Below, piece by piece: positions 8,288 through 10,676 of a DNA stretch of 10,676 nt. The stretch lies in the NCBI GenBank assembly GCA_034696485.1, contig JAQIWT010001471.1:1-10676 (forward strand), read 5' to 3'. The DNA comes from Isohypsibius dastychi (lineage: Eukaryota; Tardigrada; Eutardigrada; Parachela; Isohypsibiidae). The notes under the pieces are model-generated. The model was given only the letters and a program-made list of their open reading frames with translations, had not been told where the DNA came from and ran no database searches. Position 1 is the stretch's first letter, and every line of letters begins with the position of its first letter. The position numbers and the translations under genes are program-made.

Positions 8288-8431
8288 GGCTAATGGTTTT
8301 TTACAACGCACCCTGTCTCCTGCGAATCGAAACTATCTCAACTGTTCATTTCACAAGCACAGTGTAGCAAATTCTTCAGGAATTCAGCACAATTTTACAG
8401 TGCATTTCTAACCATTTGCAAATTGTACATG

Positions 8432-9270
8432 TCATTTATCTTCCAGTTTCTTTTGGTCCTTTTTCCGATCCCCAGCCTTTCGCATGGCGGCAGTAATTGC
8501 TCGAACAGACTCAGGAATCAGAATTGCAGGGGCAATGACCCAGCCGGCGTTGGCAACGATGAAGTATCCCCAGAACAGAGCTGGTTGTATGTGCTTGTAA
8601 CCCTCAAACCACTCGATCAGATAGTATAGTGAAACTCCGTAGAGGTGGATGATTGAGACGGAGAGTTGGAGCACATGTGCATAGGGCTTGTTCGTGATGA
8701 ATGCCCAGGCCGTTAGTAAGCACAGCGGCCCATCCACTAGACCTGATCCGGCTTCCATTACAACCATGAATGGATGGGAGCTGCAAGATAAATCAAAAAG
8801 CATCTTAAAATCGAGTCTGTTCTTTTCAGAAGTGCACGTTTCTGAAATGTTGTCAAACCGGCTTTAAAGACAATACTACACTTACATGACATAACGGCTA
8901 TCACCTCTCCCGAATTCTTTCCCTGTAAGCAGAGCAGCAACAATTAGGACTCCAAAACTGCTATCGTCCTAATTTCCTTACACATTTGAGCTAAGATTCC
9001 GTCTTTCTCGAGCAATGTTTTGTGGCTGAACGCAAAGTAGAGTTCGACGGTGCTGTTTGTTAATCCGGACAGTGCAAACCAGCACATCTTTGCTTTTTCC
9101 TTAGCGTTGAAATCCGGTCGGTATTTCGAGGTGAGTTTCCACGCTCCATAAACCACTCCAGCCATTCCCGCCGCAAAGAGCCCTACCAGAGTTCCTGTGC
9201 TGTAGGTGTTTGGTCTGAAGGTCGGCAGGACGAGGTCTGCCGGCAGAAAGGGGTGCTTTGAAAGTGCCAT
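8432..9270 (-). CDS. EBP: EBP-family sterol delta8-delta7 isomerase-like membrane protein (224 aa)
   Basis: Exons 8982-9270, 8886-8922 and 8432-8780 join to 675 nt. Introns of 59 and 105 nt have GTAAG donors. EBP proteins are ER multi-pass isomerases that move the C8 double bond of sterols; the fold is shared with sigma-2/TMEM97. Length is close to the usual 220-230 residues. Family marks are QMWKEFGRGDSRY at 95-107 (the tiny second exon restores this exactly), E118 in VVMEAGSG, GP at 126-127, LYG at 155-157, and N186/W189 in ANAGWVIAP. E76 is also conserved. The residue four before it, usually His in EBP, is N72. Several hydrophobic helices and a Lys-rich C-terminus fit an ER protein. Because that His is thought important for catalysis, this may be a sterol- or ligand-binding relative (as suggested for EBPL) rather than an active isomerase. 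Confidence 0.88.
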
Positions 9271-9339
9271 TTTTAGTCAGCTGTAAAGACGAAGAATGAA
9301 CATGAATCAAACGGCGGCGGTTGTGTGGCTTGTGTTGTG

Positions 9340-9347
9340 TTTATATA
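9340..9347 (-). promoter_or_regulatory. TATA box of the EBP-like gene
   Basis: TATATAAA on the minus strand, 70 nt upstream of the start codon. Transcription would start about 30 nt downstream, near 9310, leaving a 5' UTR of about 40 nt. Confidence 0.55.
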
Positions 9348-9464
9348 ACGGTATCTCCACTTTCAAAGCGGCCCGGTTTCTAAAATCAATATCTTTGCCC
9401 TGGCTGATGAAAACCGCGCTTAAAGTGACTGACTGACACAGGCAGACTCGGGCCTGGCTAATTG

Positions 9465-9482
9465 TTTGCTCAAGTGAGCAAA
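9465..9482. repeat. Perfect 8-bp inverted repeat with 2-bp spacer
   Basis: TTTGCTCA at 9465-9472 is followed by AG and then its exact reverse complement at 9475-9482. It lies about 200 nt upstream of the EBP-like start codon and could be a site for a dimeric transcription factor. Chance occurrence is possible. Confidence 0.4.
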
Positions 9483-9902
9483 ATGTTCGACATCTGAGGT
9501 ATCTACAAATGTTGCGCAACCTTTAGCAGGGAGTCATGTGGGGTCTGACGCAATCAGAATTAGCGATACCAAGTAGCTCCAGTTTATTAATTAAGTACGG
9601 TAGCGTTACCTACATACAACTGTCGATACAACACTGCCTTTTTTTCAGGAAGTCAGCCCGTACCGAGAGACAATCGAGTGACCAAGTACTCAGGTCCTTT
9701 TTATGGAACCGAATTTTTCGGCTTTCTTTTCTGGAAAAAATTAGCCCAAAACGTGGGAAACGACGAAAAGTGGCCGAAAACGATGGTTGTAACAACAGCG
9801 GAATTTTTCCAGCATGAGCTGCTTACACCTCCAAAACATCAAAACTCAAACAAAACCGACGACTCGAGAGAAAATGTCACTCTTGGTGTAGAGAAGTGAT
9901 TA

Positions 9903-10608
9903 TCAGCATTTCTGGTTGACAGTCCTGGCGATGCGTTCCTAAATGCAGAACATCTTTATAATCCCGCCTGTGACCTTGTTACAGCCACTCCACCCACCTT
10001 CATTTTCAAGCCAGATGGTGTTGGTTTGCCCGATTTATCTTTCAAATAGACAGTATAGTGATCATAGTCTCCATAGAGCTCCTGTAAAAGAAAAACGCAA
10101 GAAAACTAATGAGGCAATCGATGCATGCACTTTTAGACCACTGACCTTCAAATCGGTTAGTTTCTGATCATCGCGATCAGCTTTCTTAGCTGCCAATCCC
10201 CAATAGAGCCAGTTACCTTTCTGTGTACAGACTCGCTTGGTCCAGCTGTCATAGTACTTGTTCCGTAGATCCTGAGACCCTGATGGGCCGCTCTTGTCGT
10301 CTATGATTCCGAACTCCTCCATAATGAACGGCTTGCCGGCTTTTTTGGCAATGTCGATTCGTTTTTGGATGAATGTGTCGGTCCAACCATCACGTGATCG
10401 CTTGAAATTATCAGGGTAGGCATGTGCTGTCGAAAAGTCAACCTCCGGAATCGTGAGGTCTGCAGAAACAAGAACCTCTGAGCTTCATTAGAATGCATCC
10501 CAAAACACAATTCACTCACAACCAACGTGATCACCATTCTTGCCATCGTAAGAAAAGTCTGTTCCACCTGTCAAGTGTCCCTCGTCTCCGACGCCAATCA
10601 AGTGCTTG
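9903..10608 (-). CDS. GH5 (subfamily 7-like) endo-beta-1,4-mannanase, C-terminal part
   Basis: Four visible exons: 10520-10608, 10146-10459, 9998-10081 and 9903-9938, with introns of 60, 64 and 59 nt; the 5' exons lie beyond the right edge. They encode the second half of a TIM barrel: HLIGVGDEGHLTGGTDFSYD, then DFSTAHAYPDNF with the HxYP motif, KPFIMEEFG whose second Glu (codon 10314-10316) is the expected catalytic nucleophile, and NWLYWGLA with the conserved active-site Trp. The enzyme cleaves mannan backbones and in invertebrates is usually a secreted digestive protein. The acid/base Glu and signal peptide must be upstream. The last junction is uncertain: if the 59-nt intron 9939-9997 is not removed, translation ends at TAA 9956-9958 with a different 14-residue tail. 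The spliced form gives a helical ending (MKERIARTVNQKC) and is preferred. Confidence 0.85.
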
Positions 10609-10651
10609 CTGCAAAACGTAACATATCACTAATGGGACAACTGGTTGGCGC

Positions 10652-10671
10652 GGGGGGGGGGGGGGGGGGGG
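10652..10671 (+). repeat. Homopolymer run of 20 G
   Basis: An uninterrupted run of 20 G (C on the coding strand of the mannanase gene) lies in the intron upstream of its first visible exon, 40 nt beyond the acceptor. It could form a G-quadruplex or affect transcription, or it may reflect a sequencing or assembly artefact. Confidence 0.85.
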
Positions 10672-10676
10672 CAACA

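Larger units (their letters stand above)
9271..9902. other. Spacer between the mannanase and EBP-like genes
   Basis: Holds the TATA box and inverted repeat of the EBP-like promoter and, towards the right, the 3' flank of the mannanase gene. An AATAAA on the minus strand at 9583-9588 may be the mannanase poly(A) signal, about 315 nt after its stop. Open plus-strand frames at 9536-9817 and 9678-9899 have no recognisable content. Confidence 0.45.

Noticed and set aside
8604-8943. Short minus-strand frames overlapping the EBP-like gene
   Set aside because: They are shifted frames or intron read-through of the EBP-like exons, whose splicing restores a clear family match.
9708-9720. Small inverted repeat CCGAA-TTT-TTCGG
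   Set aside because: Five-base arms are expected by chance in a window of this size.
9536-9899. Overlapping plus-strand open frames with a TTTTTTTCAG acceptor-like site
   Set aside because: No known motif, low-complexity Lys/Phe composition, and they lie in the expected 3' flank of the mannanase gene.
1-10676. CRISPR arrays, prokaryotic operons, tRNA or rRNA genes
   Set aside because: No regularly spaced repeats or RNA gene cores were seen, and the spliced genes show the DNA is eukaryotic.

Overview
The window looks like compact animal nuclear DNA. Every multi-exon gene model has ordinary GT-AG introns, most of them 51-81 nt (longest about 119 nt), and intergenic gaps are a few hundred bases. 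All confident genes lie on the minus strand. The mix of families (secreted CUB proteins with a Notch-ligand-like domain, a sterol isomerase of the EBP family, a Schlafen-like protein and a GH5 beta-mannanase) fits a small-genome invertebrate. A tardigrade is my best guess, but that is inference from gene size and content and cannot be proved from this window.

From left to right: (1) Positions 1-5762 hold three tandem, same-strand paralogues, here called A (1-758, cut by the window edge), B (1506-3295, 431 aa) and C (3793-5762, 458 aa). B and C each have nine exons with identical intron phases. They encode signal peptide - CUB1 - CUB2 - Thr/Pro-rich linker - a C2-like domain resembling the N-terminal MNNL domain of Delta/Jagged Notch ligands, with no DSL or EGF modules. 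A matches them through exon 5. A and B are close copies, and their upstream DNA is also conserved, although their introns have diverged. (2) Positions 5957-6079 hold a 40-codon ORF with a strong start context, one predicted membrane segment and an AATAAA just after the stop: a candidate microprotein. (3) Positions 6433-7767 hold an intronless Schlafen-like gene with its acidic E-x4-E...D residues intact. An in-frame TGA at 6640-6642 separates it from 69 further codons that look like the natural end of the domain. (4) Positions 7768-8281 are mostly unexplained, with at most a weak SET-like open frame on the plus strand. (5) Positions 8432-9270 hold a three-exon EBP-family gene (224 aa) with a TATA box and a poly(A) signal; one expected catalytic-site histidine is asparagine. 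(6) From about 9903 to 10608 are the last four exons of a GH5 (subfamily 7-like) endo-beta-1,4-mannanase. An intron at the right edge contains a run of 20 G.

The genes do not form an obvious pathway. The only functional grouping is the CUB-CUB-C2 paralogue array, which is the most likely undescribed system here: a locally expanding family of secreted proteins that combine CUB domains with a Notch-ligand-like module.
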